64,000 bases of DNA. Source: Parundibacterium terreum (GTDB lineage: Bacteria > Pseudomonadota > Gammaproteobacteria > Burkholderiales > Burkholderiaceae_D). The position numbers and the translations under genes are program-made. This document shows positions 1 through 9,949 of this stretch, one piece after another (within the stretch, counting starts at the first letter, position 1; the number at the start of each line of letters is the position of its first letter). The stretch spans positions 434,001-498,000 of the forward strand of contig NZ_BMED01000006.1 in the NCBI RefSeq assembly GCF_014636315.1, read 5' to 3'. The notes under the pieces are model-generated. The model was given only the letters and a program-made list of their open reading frames with translations. It was not told the DNA's origin and did not search any database.

Positions 1-846
1 CATGCCGCTGATTTCTTTCGGGTAGGTATCGCTGGTGATGATGATCTGTTTCTTGGCTGCGATCAGTGCTTCAAACGCATAGAAAAATTCTTCCTGCGTA
101 CGGCTCTTGCCGCCGAAGAACTGGATATCATCGATCAGCAGCAAATCCAGCGAGTGGTAGTAGCGCTTGAATTCATCAAAGCCCTTGCGCTGGTAAGCGG
201 TCACTACGTCGCGCACATACTGTTCTGCGTGGATGTAGCGTATCTTGGCGCCGGGATTGTCGACCAGGATCTGGTTGCCTATCGCATGGATCAAGTGAGT
301 CTTACCCAGGCCTACGCCGCCATACAGGAACAGCGGATTGTAGGAGCCGCCAGGGTTGTTGGCGACCTGGATCGCAGCGGCGCGTGCCAATTGGTTGGCC
401 TTACCGGTCACCAGGCTGTCAAAGGTCAGTGCGGAATTGATGCGGCTTTGCTCGCGGCGCGGCGATACTTCAGGTTGCGCGGCGGACAGTTCCAGCAGTT
501 CGCTGCTGGCGTCATTGCCGCCGTCTTCACCACGTTGCTCGCGGGCTTCGCGGTTGGCGTTTTGCATGGAGCTGGCAGCCGCCGACGGCGCAGGCTTTTT
601 ATTCGTGCGCGGGTCGAGGATGAACTGAACGTCCACGGCCTCATCCCAGAACTGCACAGCGAGTTCTGTGATGCGGCTGGCGAACTGGGTCTTGACCCAG
701 TCCAGCTTGAAACGATTAGGCGCGCCAATGCGCAGCTTACCGTCTTCAAAATCGATCGGAGCTAGCGGTTTAATCCACGCGCTGTACTGCTGCGGCGTTA
801 GCTCCTGCTCTAATTGAGAAGAACAGGCCTGCCAGAAATTTTCCAT
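1..846 (-). CDS. dnaA: Chromosomal replication initiator DnaA (partial, N-terminal 282 residues)
   Basis: DnaA is the AAA+ ATPase that binds DnaA boxes and opens the replication origin. The frame is open from the ATG at 846 to the left edge of the window, so the end of the AAA+ module and the DNA-binding domain IV lie outside. The protein begins [18 protein letters not shown] (domain I, about residues 1-75). A variable linker covers about 80-130. The AAA+ domain starts near residue 137 with Walker [10 protein letters not shown] at 176-184 and Walker B LLIDDIQ at 236-242. It is transcribed divergently from rpmH across a 616-base gap, the common arrangement in proteobacteria. The family assignment is secure; only completeness is unknown. 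Confidence 0.98.
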   Translation of the reverse strand, partial: MENFWQACSSQLEQELTPQQYSAWIKPLAPIDFEDGKLRIGAPNRFKLDWVKTQFASRITELAVQFWDEAVDVQFILDPRTNKKPAPSAAASSMQNANREAREQRGEDGGNDASSELLELSAAQPEVSPRREQSRINSALTFDSLVTGKANQLARAAAIQVANNPGGSYNPLFLYGGVGLGKTHLIHAIGNQILVDNPGAKIRYIHAEQYVRDVVTAYQRKGFDEFKRYYHSLDLLLIDDIQFFGGKSRTQEEFFYAFEALIAAKKQIIITSDTYPKEISGM

Positions 847-1462
847 GAATACTCTATCTATCAATACTTGCACATGGCTTGCAGTACCGTGTTCCGGGCG
901 CATACGGTGCGACGGAAACGCGGGGCTGCATGGCTTTTTGTTGTTTACAACCTACACTATCGTCGGCACCGTATTTGTACTCGGACATATACTAGTGGGC
1001 ACTTTGCAGGATTGTGAAATTGGCAAAATAAACCAGCCACATTAATCCTCTATTCTACCCTTGCTCGCACGAGTTATCCACAGGCGCGTGCGGAAATTTC
1101 TTTGCTGCAGAGCAGTGTTGCCCGCCATAGGGAGGGGCTTGACGAAAGCACCATAATGGTGCCACGGCGACATCTTGAGGCAGATTAAATCGCGCTAAGT
1201 GATTGACAGGTAAGCAGAAACTAGTGAATAATTCAGGGTTCCCTACCCTCTTTTATTGAGTGGTGCGCTAATTTGCTGGAAATTGCGGCGTTTGAATGTT
1301 CTTTTTGTGCATTTAAATTCATCAGTCTCCGGTGCTGAATACCTTAGTGCAGCACACCATGAGCAGCGGTTTTGGGGCAGTAGTGGTTAGTTAGTGGAAA
1401 CAGTTTTACTCGACCGCTACCCGTAATTCCGATTTTTTATTTGCTCAAATAGCGAGACCAAC
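847..1462. other. dnaA-rpmH intergenic region, candidate oriC/promoter region
   Basis: This 616-base gap contains a perfect DnaA box (TTATCCACA) at 1074-1082 and an A+T-rich stretch at about 1200-1320. A possible promoter towards rpmH is TTGAAT at 1292-1297, a 16-base spacer, then TAAATT at 1314-1319. I found only one perfect box by eye, so calling this the replication origin is inference from position. In other beta- and gammaproteobacteria the origin can lie here or on the other side of dnaA, outside the window. DnaA autoregulation through this box is another possible role. Confidence 0.45.
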
Positions 1463-1597
1463 ATGAAACGTACTTACCAACCTTCCGTCGTTCGCCGCAA
1501 GCGCACTCACGGTTTCCGCGCACGTATGGCAACCCGCGGTGGCCGCGCTGTTCTGAACGCACGTCGCGCCAAAGGCCGTAAACGCCTGGCAGCCTGA
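1463..1597 (+). CDS. rpmH: 50S ribosomal protein L34
   Basis: L34 is a small basic protein of the large ribosomal subunit. The reading frame [18 protein letters not shown]... is 44 residues and ends [11 protein letters not shown], the standard length and sequence for bacterial L34. A purine-rich GCGAGA lies just upstream of the ATG. It is the first gene of the conserved rpmH-rnpA-yidD-yidC-mnmE cluster and lies 49 bases before rnpA, so co-transcription with rnpA is likely. Confidence 0.99.
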   Translation: MKRTYQPSVVRRKRTHGFRARMATRGGRAVLNARRAKGRKRLAA

Positions 1598-1646
1598 TAC
1601 ACGCAGGCCATGGTGAGCAGCATCAGCGGCAGCCCGGGCTAATTGC

Positions 1647-2096
1647 ATGACCGACACTATGAGTGGCGATTTTGCACGCGTAAGGCGCATCGTTAAAACG
1701 GATGAATTTTCATCCGTTTTTCGTTTGCGCCCCGTGCAAAAAACACCACACTTCGTGCTGTATGCAAGGCCCAACGCCCTGACGCATGCGCGCCTTGGCG
1801 TCGTTGCAGCAAAGCGGTTTGCGCCGCGTGCTGTCACGCGCAACACGATCAAACGTGTCACGCGTGAAATCTTTAGACGGTCTGCACTAATCAACGTGGA
1901 TTGCATTGTGCGCTTGTCCAAGCCAGTCAACAGCAAGGCAGGTCCTGCCACTACCGCGCAGCTCAAGCGCGAGTTGCGGGGCGAGATCGTGCGCCTGTTT
2001 GCTTCGCAGGTTTTGCCCGCCGGCATGAACGCTGCGCCGGCGGATATTGCCGGGCCTCCGGCAACTCCGGCGATCCTCAGCGGCAATGCGACATGA
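1647..2096 (+). CDS. rnpA: Ribonuclease P protein component
   Basis: RnpA is the protein subunit that helps the RNase P RNA remove 5' leaders from pre-tRNAs. The 149-residue product has the expected basic core, including [26 protein letters not shown] and [20 protein letters not shown]. The latter corresponds to the family's conserved RNR-type motif, with T in place of the second R. It has a C-terminal Ala/Pro tail not needed for the fold. An in-frame ATG at 1659 is an alternative start, and no strong ribosome site separates the two. Its stop overlaps the yidD start in an ATGA arrangement, indicating translational coupling. Confidence 0.96.
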   Translation: MTDTMSGDFARVRRIVKTDEFSSVFRLRPVQKTPHFVLYARPNALTHARLGVVAAKRFAPRAVTRNTIKRVTREIFRRSALINVDCIVRLSKPVNSKAGPATTAQLKRELRGEIVRLFASQVLPAGMNAAPADIAGPPATPAILSGNAT

Positions 2097-2479
2097 AATC
2101 CCCGGTGCAATCCCTGCTGACGATTTTATTGCGCGGATATCAACTGGGCATCAGCCCCATGCTGGGACAAAACTGCCGTTTTTATCCGACCTGCTCCAAT
2201 TACGCGATAGAAGCCATCAGGGTGCACGGCGCTGCCAGGGGAAGCTTGCTGGCAGGCAAACGCTTGTGTAAATGCCATCCCTGGCATCCGGGCGGCATCG
2301 ATATGGTGCCTGGCTCACCTGGAGCGGAAGCGGCCGGCGAGCAGAAAAAAGCTGAAAATCAGCAAGTAGTCCCCACATCCGACGATGGTTCTATACAATC
2401 CGCCGGTGCGCCTGCAGAAGCAGGCAGGCAGCGCCCGGTCTTTTTAGAGCCTTCCGGTCATTCTTCACCATTCTCCTGA
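2093..2479 (+). CDS. yidD: Membrane protein insertion efficiency factor YidD
   Basis: YidD is a small membrane-associated protein thought to assist YidC-dependent insertion of inner-membrane proteins. The core is diagnostic: [35 protein letters not shown], then [11 protein letters not shown] chose the ATG at 2093, which overlaps the rnpA stop; the longer open frame upstream is only rnpA read in another frame. At 128 residues it is longer than many YidD proteins (about 70-100). The extra length is a hydrophilic, low-complexity C-terminal tail of about 45 residues. It ends 8 bases before yidC, supporting one operon. Confidence 0.95.
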   Translation: MKSPVQSLLTILLRGYQLGISPMLGQNCRFYPTCSNYAIEAIRVHGAARGSLLAGKRLCKCHPWHPGGIDMVPGSPGAEAAGEQKKAENQQVVPTSDDGSIQSAGAPAEAGRQRPVFLEPSGHSSPFS

Positions 2480-2487
2480 CAATACAA

Positions 2488-4161
2488 ATGGATATCAAAC
2501 GTACCGTCCTGTGGGTTGTTCTTACGGTGTCAATGTTGCTCCTCTGGGACAACTGGCAGCGTTTTAACGGCAAACCATCGATGTTTACCCCGACGCACGC
2601 GACGCAGAGCAAGGATCTGGCTTCGGCCAAGGCTGCCGTTGCGCCAACCAGCACTACCGTGACCAGTACGCCAGGCACGGCCAGCGGCGATACGCCGGCG
2701 GTCAAGAGCGAGCGCATCACCATCACTACCGATGTGCTGAAGGCTGACATCGATACGATAGGCGGCGAGCTGAAGCGCCTGGAACTGTTGCAGCATAAAG
2801 ATGCGCATGACAGCGCGCACAACATCGTGCTGTTCGACGATAGCGCAAAGCGCGTCTATCTGGCGCAGACCGGCCTGCTGGGCGGTGCCTTCCCCAACCA
2901 TAAATCCGGTTTCGTCGCCAAGCCTGGTCCGCGTACGCTGGACGGCAGCAACGAAGTGCAACTGGTGCTGGAATCCGAACAGAACGGCGTCAAGCTGACC
3001 AAGACCTTCACTTTCAGGAAGGGCGATTATGTGATCGACGTGAAGCATAGCGTCACCAACAACACCGGCGCACCGATCACGCCTTCGCTGTACCTGCAAC
3101 TGGCGCATGACGGTACCAAGCCGGAAGGCGGCTCCATCTTCAGCGGCCCTAGCGAATTCTATGCGCCGGCTGTGTATACCGATGCAGACAAGTTCCAGAA
3201 GCTGGATTTTGAAAAGATCCACAAGGCAGAAGCCGAGAAGAACGGCAAGAGCAATGATTCCCACGCCACCAAGGCCGACAACGGCTGGGTAGCGGTGATC
3301 CAGCATTTCTTCGTTTCTGCTTTCATTCCGCAAGAAAAAGTACAGCGCGAGATCTACACCAAGCAAGTGGATACCAATCTGTACGCAGTCGGCAGCATTT
3401 TACCGCTGGGCACGATTGCTCCAGGCGCAACGGCAACGATGGATGCCAAGCTGTACTCCGGTCCGCAAAACACCTCTTCGCTGGAAAAAATTGCTCCCGG
3501 CCTGGAACTGGTCAAGGACTACGGTTTCCTGGCGATCATCGCCAAGCCTTTGTTCTGGCTGATGGAACATATCCACGCCTTGCTGGGCAACTGGGGCTGG
3601 ACTATCGTGCTGTTCACCATCGTGATCAAACTGGCGCTGTTCCCATTGTCCGCTGCCGGCTATCGCAGCATGGCAAAAATGAAAGTGGTAACGCCGAAGA
3701 TGACGGCCATCCGCGAGCGCTTCAAAGGCGATCCGCAAAAGATGAACCAGGCGATGATGGAATTGTATAAAACCGAGAAGATCAATCCTCTCGGCGGCTG
3801 CTTCCCTATCTTGATCCAGATGCCGGTGTTCCTGGCGCTGTACTGGGTATTGCAAGCCAGCGTGGAAATGCGCGGCGCGCCGTGGATGGGCTGGATTCAT
3901 GATCTGACCGCACCTGATCCGCTGTACATCTTGCCCGTGGTGTATGCAGTATCGATGTTCATCCAGACCAAGCTGAACCCGGCTCCTGCCGATCCAGTGC
4001 AAGCGAAGATGATGATGTTCATGCCGCTGGCTTTCTCGGTGATGTTCTTCTTCTTCCCATCCGGCCTGGTACTGTACTGGGTAGTGAATAACGTGTTGTC
4101 GATTGCACAGCAATGGGTGATCAACAACAAGCTGATCCCGCAGGCACCTGCGGCAGCATAA
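2488..4161 (+). CDS. yidC: Membrane protein insertase YidC
   Basis: YidC inserts and folds inner-membrane proteins, alone or with SecYEG. The 557-residue protein has the Gram-negative layout: an N-terminal membrane anchor ([18 protein letters not shown]), a large periplasmic beta domain (about 60-345), and a conserved C-terminal membrane core with five segments. The core includes [18 protein letters not shown] and the [24 protein letters not shown] signature. The hydrophilic groove arginine expected in this family lies in the GYRSMAKM cytoplasmic region. It follows yidD and is closed by a strong terminator at 4189-4219. Confidence 0.98.
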   Translation: MDIKRTVLWVVLTVSMLLLWDNWQRFNGKPSMFTPTHATQSKDLASAKAAVAPTSTTVTSTPGTASGDTPAVKSERITITTDVLKADIDTIGGELKRLELLQHKDAHDSAHNIVLFDDSAKRVYLAQTGLLGGAFPNHKSGFVAKPGPRTLDGSNEVQLVLESEQNGVKLTKTFTFRKGDYVIDVKHSVTNNTGAPITPSLYLQLAHDGTKPEGGSIFSGPSEFYAPAVYTDADKFQKLDFEKIHKAEAEKNGKSNDSHATKADNGWVAVIQHFFVSAFIPQEKVQREIYTKQVDTNLYAVGSILPLGTIAPGATATMDAKLYSGPQNTSSLEKIAPGLELVKDYGFLAIIAKPLFWLMEHIHALLGNWGWTIVLFTIVIKLALFPLSAAGYRSMAKMKVVTPKMTAIRERFKGDPQKMNQAMMELYKTEKINPLGGCFPILIQMPVFLALYWVLQASVEMRGAPWMGWIHDLTAPDPLYILPVVYAVSMFIQTKLNPAPADPVQAKMMMFMPLAFSVMFFFFPSGLVLYWVVNNVLSIAQQWVINNKLIPQAPAAA

Positions 4162-4188
4162 AACGCTGCGCTCCAAACGCTCCACACT

Positions 4189-4219
4189 AAAAAAGCCCGT
4201 GCCTAGCGCGGGCTTTTTT
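4189..4219 (+). terminator. Rho-independent terminator after yidC
   Basis: AAAAAAGCCCG at 4189-4199 pairs with CGGGCTTTTTT at 4209-4219 across a 9-base loop and ends in a T6 run, 27 bases after the yidC stop. It separates the rpmH-yidC operon from mnmE. Confidence 0.9.
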
Positions 4220-4422
4220 GTTGCTGGGTTACACTAGCGGCTATGCGTAGAAATGATGTTGTTCAGGTATTGCTGATCCTTGGATCTCTAGTCGCGCCGG
4301 TCCGGCATTTCCTGCCGTCTATCGCATCCATGGGTTTCATAGCGCCTTTACTGTGTCATTTGCGTCACACCTGCAAAGATAATTACTCACAGCCTGCGTG
4401 CAAGCGCAGCTAGAATTTCAAC

Positions 4423-5823
4423 ATGACTTACGATTCATCCCCGATTACCGCAATTGCCACGGCGCCCGGCCGCGGCGGCATAGGCGTGGTCCGCATCTCC
4501 GGCAAGGACCTTCACGCAGTAGTACAGGCGCTGTTTGGCGAACAGGTTTTCAAACCGCGCCATGCGACTTACATCCCTTTTACGCAGGCAGACGGCAGCG
4601 TGATTGACCAGGGCATCGCGATCTACTTCAAGGCCCCGCATTCCTACACCGGTGAAGACGTGCTGGAACTGCAAGGCCATGGCGGCCCTGTCGTCATGCA
4701 GATGCTGTTGAACCGTTGCCTGGAAGCAGGCAGGGACCTGGGCCTGCGCCTGGCCGAACCCGGCGAATTCACTCAGCGCGCCTTCATGAACGACAAGCTG
4801 GACCTGGCCCAGGCCGAGGCCGTGTCCGATCTGATCGAGGCGTCCACCGAGGCTGCTGCCAAATCGGCTTCGCAGTCCCTGTCCGGCGTGTTTTCCAACG
4901 TGATTCACAATCTGGTGGAAAAGGTGGTACACCTGCGCATGCTGGTAGAGGCCACGCTGGATTTTCCTGAAGAAGAAATCGATTTCCTGGAAAAATCCGA
5001 CGCCCGCGGACAGTTGGCGACCATCCAGGCTGCGCTGAAGCAGGTCTTCGAACAGGCAGCGCAAGGCGCGCTATTGCGCGAAGGCCTGAACGTGGTGCTG
5101 GCAGGCCAGCCGAATGTGGGCAAGTCTTCGCTGCTGAATGCGCTGGCCGGTGACGACATCGCGATTGTGACGCCTATCGCCGGCACCACGCGCGACAAGG
5201 TTACCGAGACCATCCATATCGAAGGCATACCGCTGAACATCATCGACACGGCCGGCATACGCCATCACGCCGATGAGCATTTTGAGGCAGGCGGCGAGAT
5301 TGACCTGGTGGAAGCGATAGGCATAGAGCGCACCTGGGCCGAGGTCGACAAGGCCGACGTCATCCTGCACTTGCTAGATGCCAGCCGTGGCCCTACCCGC
5401 GCCGATGAAACCATCATAGAACGCTTCCCGGACAGTGTGCCGGTGATACGCATCTGGAACAAGATAGACCTGTCCGGCCACCACGCCAGCGTGGACGTGA
5501 TGGATGATGCGACGCATGTGTATGTGTCGGCGCAAGACCATATAGGCATAGACCTGCTGCGCAAGGAATTGCTGCGCATCGCCGGCTGGCAGCAGACCGG
5601 TGAATCGCTCTACCTGGCGCGCGAACGCCACCTGATCGCTTTGAAGCATGCGCATGAACATCTGGAAAACGCAGCAGAGTATGCCGCGCAGAATGATCAA
5701 TCGCTGGATTTATTTGCTGAAGAACTGCGATTGACGCAAGACCGTTTGAACAGCATCACCGGGGAATTTACTTCCGATGATTTGCTGGGTGTGATTTTTT
5801 CACGCTTCTGCATAGGCAAGTAG
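4423..5823 (+). CDS. mnmE: tRNA modification GTPase MnmE (TrmE)
   Basis: MnmE works with MnmG to modify the wobble uridine of certain tRNAs (5-carboxymethylaminomethyl or methylaminomethyl groups). The 466-residue protein has the N-terminal folate-binding domain (begins [20 protein letters not shown]), a helical domain, and an inserted G domain with GQPNVGKSS at 228-236, DTAG and NKID. It ends in the invariant FCIGK, whose cysteine is important for modification. It is complete and standard in length. It is preceded by the yidC terminator and a 200-base gap and followed by its own terminator, so it is probably a single-gene unit. Confidence 0.98.
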   Translation: MTYDSSPITAIATAPGRGGIGVVRISGKDLHAVVQALFGEQVFKPRHATYIPFTQADGSVIDQGIAIYFKAPHSYTGEDVLELQGHGGPVVMQMLLNRCLEAGRDLGLRLAEPGEFTQRAFMNDKLDLAQAEAVSDLIEASTEAAAKSASQSLSGVFSNVIHNLVEKVVHLRMLVEATLDFPEEEIDFLEKSDARGQLATIQAALKQVFEQAAQGALLREGLNVVLAGQPNVGKSSLLNALAGDDIAIVTPIAGTTRDKVTETIHIEGIPLNIIDTAGIRHHADEHFEAGGEIDLVEAIGIERTWAEVDKADVILHLLDASRGPTRADETIIERFPDSVPVIRIWNKIDLSGHHASVDVMDDATHVYVSAQDHIGIDLLRKELLRIAGWQQTGESLYLARERHLIALKHAHEHLENAAEYAAQNDQSLDLFAEELRLTQDRLNSITGEFTSDDLLGVIFSRFCIGK

Positions 5824-5838
5824 CACGGGTCTGCATAA

Positions 5839-5869
5839 GAAAAAGGCTGGCGCAATGCCAGCCTTTTTT
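5839..5869. terminator. Bidirectional terminator between mnmE and the M64 peptidase gene
   Basis: AAAAGGCTGGC and GCCAGCCTTTTTT form an 11-base-pair hairpin with A and T runs on either side. It lies 17 bases after the mnmE stop and 22 bases beyond the stop of the convergent peptidase gene, so it can serve both. Confidence 0.88.
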
Positions 5870-5891
5870 ATGAAGCGGAAGAAAACAGCTG

Positions 5892-7811
5892 CTAGGCCAA
5901 ATGAATCTGGCCGTCGGCGATTCCTATCAGTTTGATGGCGGCCTGGATATCGGTCGCGGTCACTGCGCCGGCGATCGCCATGCCGTTGACGATGGAAGCT
6001 TCCGGCGTCAGGTAGCCCAGGCCCCATTCCACCGCAAACTTGTCGGCCACCGTGACCTTGTTGTCCAGCAGGTTTGCCACCCAGCCCCAGGTCGCGTCAC
6101 CCTTATAGGTATGCGCGCCGGACAGGATCGCGGCTACCAGCGAGCCGTGCGTATACGCGCCGCTCACCAGATTGCCTACCCAGTAGTCCAGCCCGGTCTG
6201 GTCCGCGCCTTGCGGGCGGCCCAGGGTATTCTTGTAGATCAGGTTGACGAAGTCGGCATTGCTCAGGCTGTCGGTGAAACCGGTCTGGGCCGGGAATTGC
6301 GTCGCCGCAGAATAAAAAGCATCGCCTATCTGCTTGATAGACATGCCGCCCTTGAGCTGGGTGATCCAGTAGTCAAGGCCGTCCGCATCCGGCATGCGGT
6401 TGAAATAGGCCACATACAATTCTTCCAGCGAATGCAGTTGTGCGGTGCTGATGCTGTGCGCATCGGCCTGCACGCCCAGGTTCACCGTGTAATCGCTGAA
6501 TTGCAATTTCTCTACATTGGTCGCGGCCCAGTGCGGCGTATCTTTTCCGCCTATCAGCACGGTGCCGCTGGCCAGCTTGCCGAGATAGGCAGTAGCAGAG
6601 GCCAGGTCGCCCAGCTTGGCATTGAATTGCAGGGTGTCGCTGCCGGCACCGCCGTCTACATAGATACCCATCGCGCTTTGCGGTGCGTCTATGCTGATCA
6701 GGTTATTGCTGCCGTCCATGCGCAGCATGCTGTTGCTCGCGGCGACACTGTAGTTGGCGCCGGCCGGTGTCAGGGTCTGGGCGCTGAGGCTGGATTGCTC
6801 GGATTGCTGGGTATCGGCCAGATGCTGCCGTATGTAACCGGTAATGTCGCTGGTGGTCAGGCTGACCGTTGCGCCGCTGGTGCCGCCGGCAGCATAGGCA
6901 TCAAAATAATCGCCGTTGGTATTCTTGACCGAGTTGCCGTTGATTTTCCAGTCGAAGGAAAACAGGCTGTCATCCGGCGTGCTGATCTTGTACAGGCCGG
7001 GTATGTCGCTGCTCATGGTCAGGTAATCGCCGATCGCGTGGTAATAGGCCAGCGCAAAGGCTTCCTTCTCTGGCGCGCTGAAGGCCACTCCCAGATGGTT
7101 CATCTTGGAATCCAGCGTGGCGCGCCAGACCCCGGTGGCACGGTAATAGCCGCCTTCATAGGCGCCCACCGTGCCCAGTCCATCCTTGTAGCCGAGCCAG
7201 GCCGACCATGGAACATTGGTCGGTGAAGCCGACACGTGCGGGCTATGGGTGAAGCCGTAATCGCTCATGCTGAACTGGCTGGCGACGCTGGCGTCCACGT
7301 ATTCATCCTGCAGGCCGGCAAAGCTGTGACCTATCTCGTGCAATACTATTTCCGATGCCTGGCTATTGCCGGCTGCGGCCCAGGCCACCGAACCGCCGGC
7401 GCCGCCATACAGCTTGGTATTCACCAGCACAATGGTCAGCTCATGTGCATTGGCAGAGGTCGATTGCGCGACATAATCCTGCACCTTGCGCTCATCGCCA
7501 TACAGCAGACGGCCGTCGCTACCGTGCTGGGTGGCATTGAAATAGGTATTCACCGCCACGTTGTTGTTAGGCTGGTCGGTGCCCGATTGTTCGGACGCGA
7601 CGAACAGCGCACTGGCATTGAAAAAATTCTTGTAGTTGGAAAACGGTGCATTCAGCACGCCATTGGCCGAACCGAGAATGGAGTTCAGGTAGCTGTTGGC
7701 GTCGGCCAGGAATTTGGCCTTTTCCGCCGCGGTATACCCTTCAGCGACAAAAACAATGTCTACTCTCTGTGCGCTGGAGCCGGTGTTTAACAGCGTGGTC
7801 AGGTCAGCCAT
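5892..7811 (-). CDS. M64 (IgA peptidase-like) metalloprotease with C-terminal DUF4214-like repeats
   Basis: I chose the ATG at 7811 (MADLTTLLNTGSS), giving 639 residues; a longer open frame upstream is not supported by family-like sequence. The N-terminal half resembles peptidase family M64: VDIVFVAEGYTAAEK, then the zinc motif HEIGH at 158-162 followed by FAGLQDEY. A middle beta-rich part contains GGAGSDTLQF, which resembles one RTX-type calcium-binding nonapeptide. The C-terminal part has two LxxLYxAYFNRxPDxxGLDYWxxQL-type units, the DUF4214 pattern. There is no N-terminal signal peptide. This fits a cell-surface or type I-secreted protease, but no secretion genes lie nearby and export is inference. 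Confidence 0.8.
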   Translation of the reverse strand: MADLTTLLNTGSSAQRVDIVFVAEGYTAAEKAKFLADANSYLNSILGSANGVLNAPFSNYKNFFNASALFVASEQSGTDQPNNNVAVNTYFNATQHGSDGRLLYGDERKVQDYVAQSTSANAHELTIVLVNTKLYGGAGGSVAWAAAGNSQASEIVLHEIGHSFAGLQDEYVDASVASQFSMSDYGFTHSPHVSASPTNVPWSAWLGYKDGLGTVGAYEGGYYRATGVWRATLDSKMNHLGVAFSAPEKEAFALAYYHAIGDYLTMSSDIPGLYKISTPDDSLFSFDWKINGNSVKNTNGDYFDAYAAGGTSGATVSLTTSDITGYIRQHLADTQQSEQSSLSAQTLTPAGANYSVAASNSMLRMDGSNNLISIDAPQSAMGIYVDGGAGSDTLQFNAKLGDLASATAYLGKLASGTVLIGGKDTPHWAATNVEKLQFSDYTVNLGVQADAHSISTAQLHSLEELYVAYFNRMPDADGLDYWITQLKGGMSIKQIGDAFYSAATQFPAQTGFTDSLSNADFVNLIYKNTLGRPQGADQTGLDYWVGNLVSGAYTHGSLVAAILSGAHTYKGDATWGWVANLLDNKVTVADKFAVEWGLGYLTPEASIVNGMAIAGAVTATDIQAAIKLIGIADGQIHLA

Positions 7812-8449
7812 AAATTCTGGAATCTTTCTTTTGTTGCACAAAAAAAGTGCCCTCGGCGAGAGTGCACAATAAGACGGGCACGCCGACTCTTGGAGCAAGA
7901 ATTATATTGCCATTTTGCAAGTATTTGTAGAAAATCCAGCATTTCTGAAACGCTAGGCCTTTGCCCAAGAACTCGGGCGGCAGGCGATAACCAAGCTCCA
8001 CTTCGGCAAACGGCGGCTTATACTTCAGGCCGCCGAAACAATCAGTGCTGGAATCCTCTGACATGCGTTCTCGCCGCTGCGCCCAAGAGCCTCGATATTC
8101 AGCAAGTCTCTATACGAAGTGATTAAAGGTGACTGGTGAGTGATAGATCATTGACCTGGAAATTTCAGAATACTCTAGCTCAAAAAAAGTTCGCGGGTAT
8201 TCGGAAAGCGGGACTACTCCACGCGTTCGAATGAGCCTCATCTTCGTACCGAGAGCGAAAACGTTTGTAAGGTTTAGGGCACTTGGCCACGGTGGCTCTT
8301 TATGGAAGTTTCGAGCGACGACGATAATTTTTCGTTGGGCCATCTTTCGAGAAGCCACACGCTACGCGACAGCGACAGATTATTGAGAGGGGTATCTCGA
8401 GTTCACCACGTTCATTGGGGCCAATGAGCTGCGTTTATGTGGTTCAACA
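7812..8449. other. Accessory intergenic region with decayed sequence
   Basis: This 638-base stretch has visibly lower GC than its surroundings. It holds the GNAT fragment (7955-8039). It also contains an 82-codon minus-strand open frame (8110-8358) that I cannot assign to any family and that has no convincing ribosome site. The rest shows no recognisable gene. The region looks like the eroded left part of the patch that contains the broken methyltransferase. Confidence 0.5.
7955..8039 (-). pseudogene. GNAT acetyltransferase gene fragment
   Basis: The minus strand reads GGLKYKPPFAEVELGYRLPPEFLGKGLA, about 28 residues. This matches the acetyl-CoA-binding core region of the intact GNAT gene at 9397-9912, which reads SGLKYMPPFAEVELGYRLLPEFWGKGLA. 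By hand the 85-base segments 7955-8039 and 9593-9677 differ at about 8 positions. Sequence on both sides of the fragment is unrelated, so only this piece survives. The divergence suggests a remnant of a related but not identical gene rather than a fresh duplication. Confidence 0.8.
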
Positions 8450-9130
8450 TTGATTGGCATGGCGTATCATGTAGTCTTTGAAAATCGGATACCTAAAGTG
8501 CAAAAAAATAGCATTCTTCGCTGGTCGGGTAGCAAAGCGAAGCTGATACCTGCCTTGATGAATCTCGCACCTCCCAAGTATGAGCGGTATATTGAGCCAT
8601 TTGCTGGCTCGGCGTCGCTATATTTCGAACTGATGCCAATCCAGGCAATTGTGGCCGATGTCAATCCTTGCGTTATCGACGTCTATCAGGCTATCAAGTC
8701 CGATGCTGATGCCGTTTCAGATATGCTTGATAGTATTCCGAGGACGCGGGAGGCATACTATTCTTTGCGGGCGTTATCACCTATTTCTCTGACAATCGAA
8801 CAACGTGCGGCCCGACTTATTTTCCTGATGAAAGCATGCTTCAATGGTGTCTATCGCACTAATCGACGTGGGCAATTTAATGTCCCGATGGGAGATAAAA
8901 TCTACGCATTGCCAAGTCGTGATGAACTGTTATTCGGTCGACGAACCGGTTCGGACAATTGCATTATTAGATGCTACCCTGCGGGGACTTTCCTTAGACT
9001 ACAATGTCGTGATGCTGCCAAGTGGGCCAAAAATATTCGTCCTTTGCTCGCTGTTGACCCAGACTATGTACCCGTCTTCTGCGGTCTGGAGAATAAGTTC
9101 AGGAGGGTCAATTACAGCGCGTGAAGTGAA
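8450..9130 (+). pseudogene. Decayed D12-class (Dam-like) DNA adenine methyltransferase
   Basis: The first 150 residues match the D12 class: ILRWSGSKAKLIPALMNL (SAM-binding motif I region), IEPFAGSASLYFEL, ADVNPCVIDVYQAI and KACFNGVYRTNRRGQFNVPMG. After about residue 165 the frame loses similarity. The expected CGDF-type segment appears in another frame (MLPCGDF near 8971). The catalytic DPPY motif seems to remain only as VDPDYVPVF in the first frame. That implies at least two frameshifts and a changed catalytic motif. The codon use is more A+T-rich than the neighbours, consistent with transfer from a phage or restriction-modification source. I call it inactive; a sequencing error could explain one frameshift but not the DPDY. 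Confidence 0.75.
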
Positions 9131-9396
9131 GCCAAGTCGTCACTTCGTCGGGTTGCGATGGATGCCTGAAGTAGGGTAATAGAGTTGCTATTAGTTTTTG
9201 GTTTTACTTTCAGTCGGCATTTCGGCCTTAGTTTGCACCAACAATTATAAGGACTACGTTTGCCAAAGATTGAGTAGTTATTGGACTACTCCCGACGTGC
9301 GCATCTGTGAGATGTAGTCCAATTGTTTGCCTCAAAACTTCTGCTAAAAACCAGTCGCTGCGATCTACCAACAGGAGTCGGTAGGGTTGGTGAGTG
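9131..9396. other. Intergenic remnant after the methyltransferase pseudogene
   Basis: About 266 bases with low GC and no gene I can support. It forms the right end of the atypical patch; normal composition resumes within the GNAT gene. Confidence 0.4.
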
Positions 9397-9912
9397 TTAC
9401 AAATCCCGTGCAAACATATTCATATCCACGCCCGGAACTAGCTCCATCCTGACTTGCTTCTCCACTTCAAATCCCAGCTTGCGCGCGACATTCGCCGAAC
9501 CCTCATTCTCCGGGTGCACCAGTGCGATCAGCTTGGTCAGGTTCAAGGATTCCTTGCCAAATTTGATGGAGGCTTTTCCGGCTTCCTGCGCCAGGCCTTT
9601 GCCCCAGAACTCCGGCAGCAGGCGGTAACCCAGCTCCACTTCGGCAAATGGCGGCATATACTTCAGGCCGCTGAAACCTATCAGTTGCCCGCTTTCTTTC
9701 CACACCACGGCAAAGCGGCCGAAGCCGTATTTTTTGTAATCGGTGACTGGCCCTTCCAGCAGGCTGGCGCGCACTTCTTCCACCGATGCCATCGGTTTGT
9801 TGCCGACATAGCGTATTACCTCGGGGATCACGCACAGCGGGAAGTAGGCCTCCGCATCGTCAGTCGTAAAGGGGCGCAGCAGCAGGCGTTCGGTTTCTAT
9901 GATGGTTTTCAT
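9397..9912 (-). CDS. GNAT family N-acetyltransferase (RimJ/RimL-like)
   Basis: The 171-residue protein begins IETERLLLRPFTTDDAEAYF, the usual start of RimJ/RimL-type acetyltransferases. It contains the acetyl-CoA-binding region ELGYRLLPEFWGKGLAQEAGKA and the ENEGSANVARKLGFEVE segment. It would transfer an acetyl group from acetyl-CoA to an amine, but the substrate cannot be deduced. It is a single gene next to the methyltransferase remnant, and its paralogous fragment lies 1.6 kb away. Confidence 0.9.
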   Translation of the reverse strand: MKTIIETERLLLRPFTTDDAEAYFPLCVIPEVIRYVGNKPMASVEEVRASLLEGPVTDYKKYGFGRFAVVWKESGQLIGFSGLKYMPPFAEVELGYRLLPEFWGKGLAQEAGKASIKFGKESLNLTKLIALVHPENEGSANVARKLGFEVEKQVRMELVPGVDMNMFARDL

Positions 9913-9949
9913 CGGCTTCTGATTTTCCTTGGTATTCTATGAATGTTGT

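Noticed and set aside
4243-4413. 56-codon frame between yidC and mnmE with a hydrophobic start
   Set aside because: No ribosome site and no recognisable similarity; probably chance.
5901-7226. 441-codon open frame on the plus strand opposite the M64 peptidase
   Set aside because: Composition is that of an antisense shadow, and the minus strand carries clear protein motifs.
8110-8358. 82-codon minus-strand frame in the accessory patch
   Set aside because: No ribosome site and no family recognised; it could be a remnant but cannot be supported as a gene.
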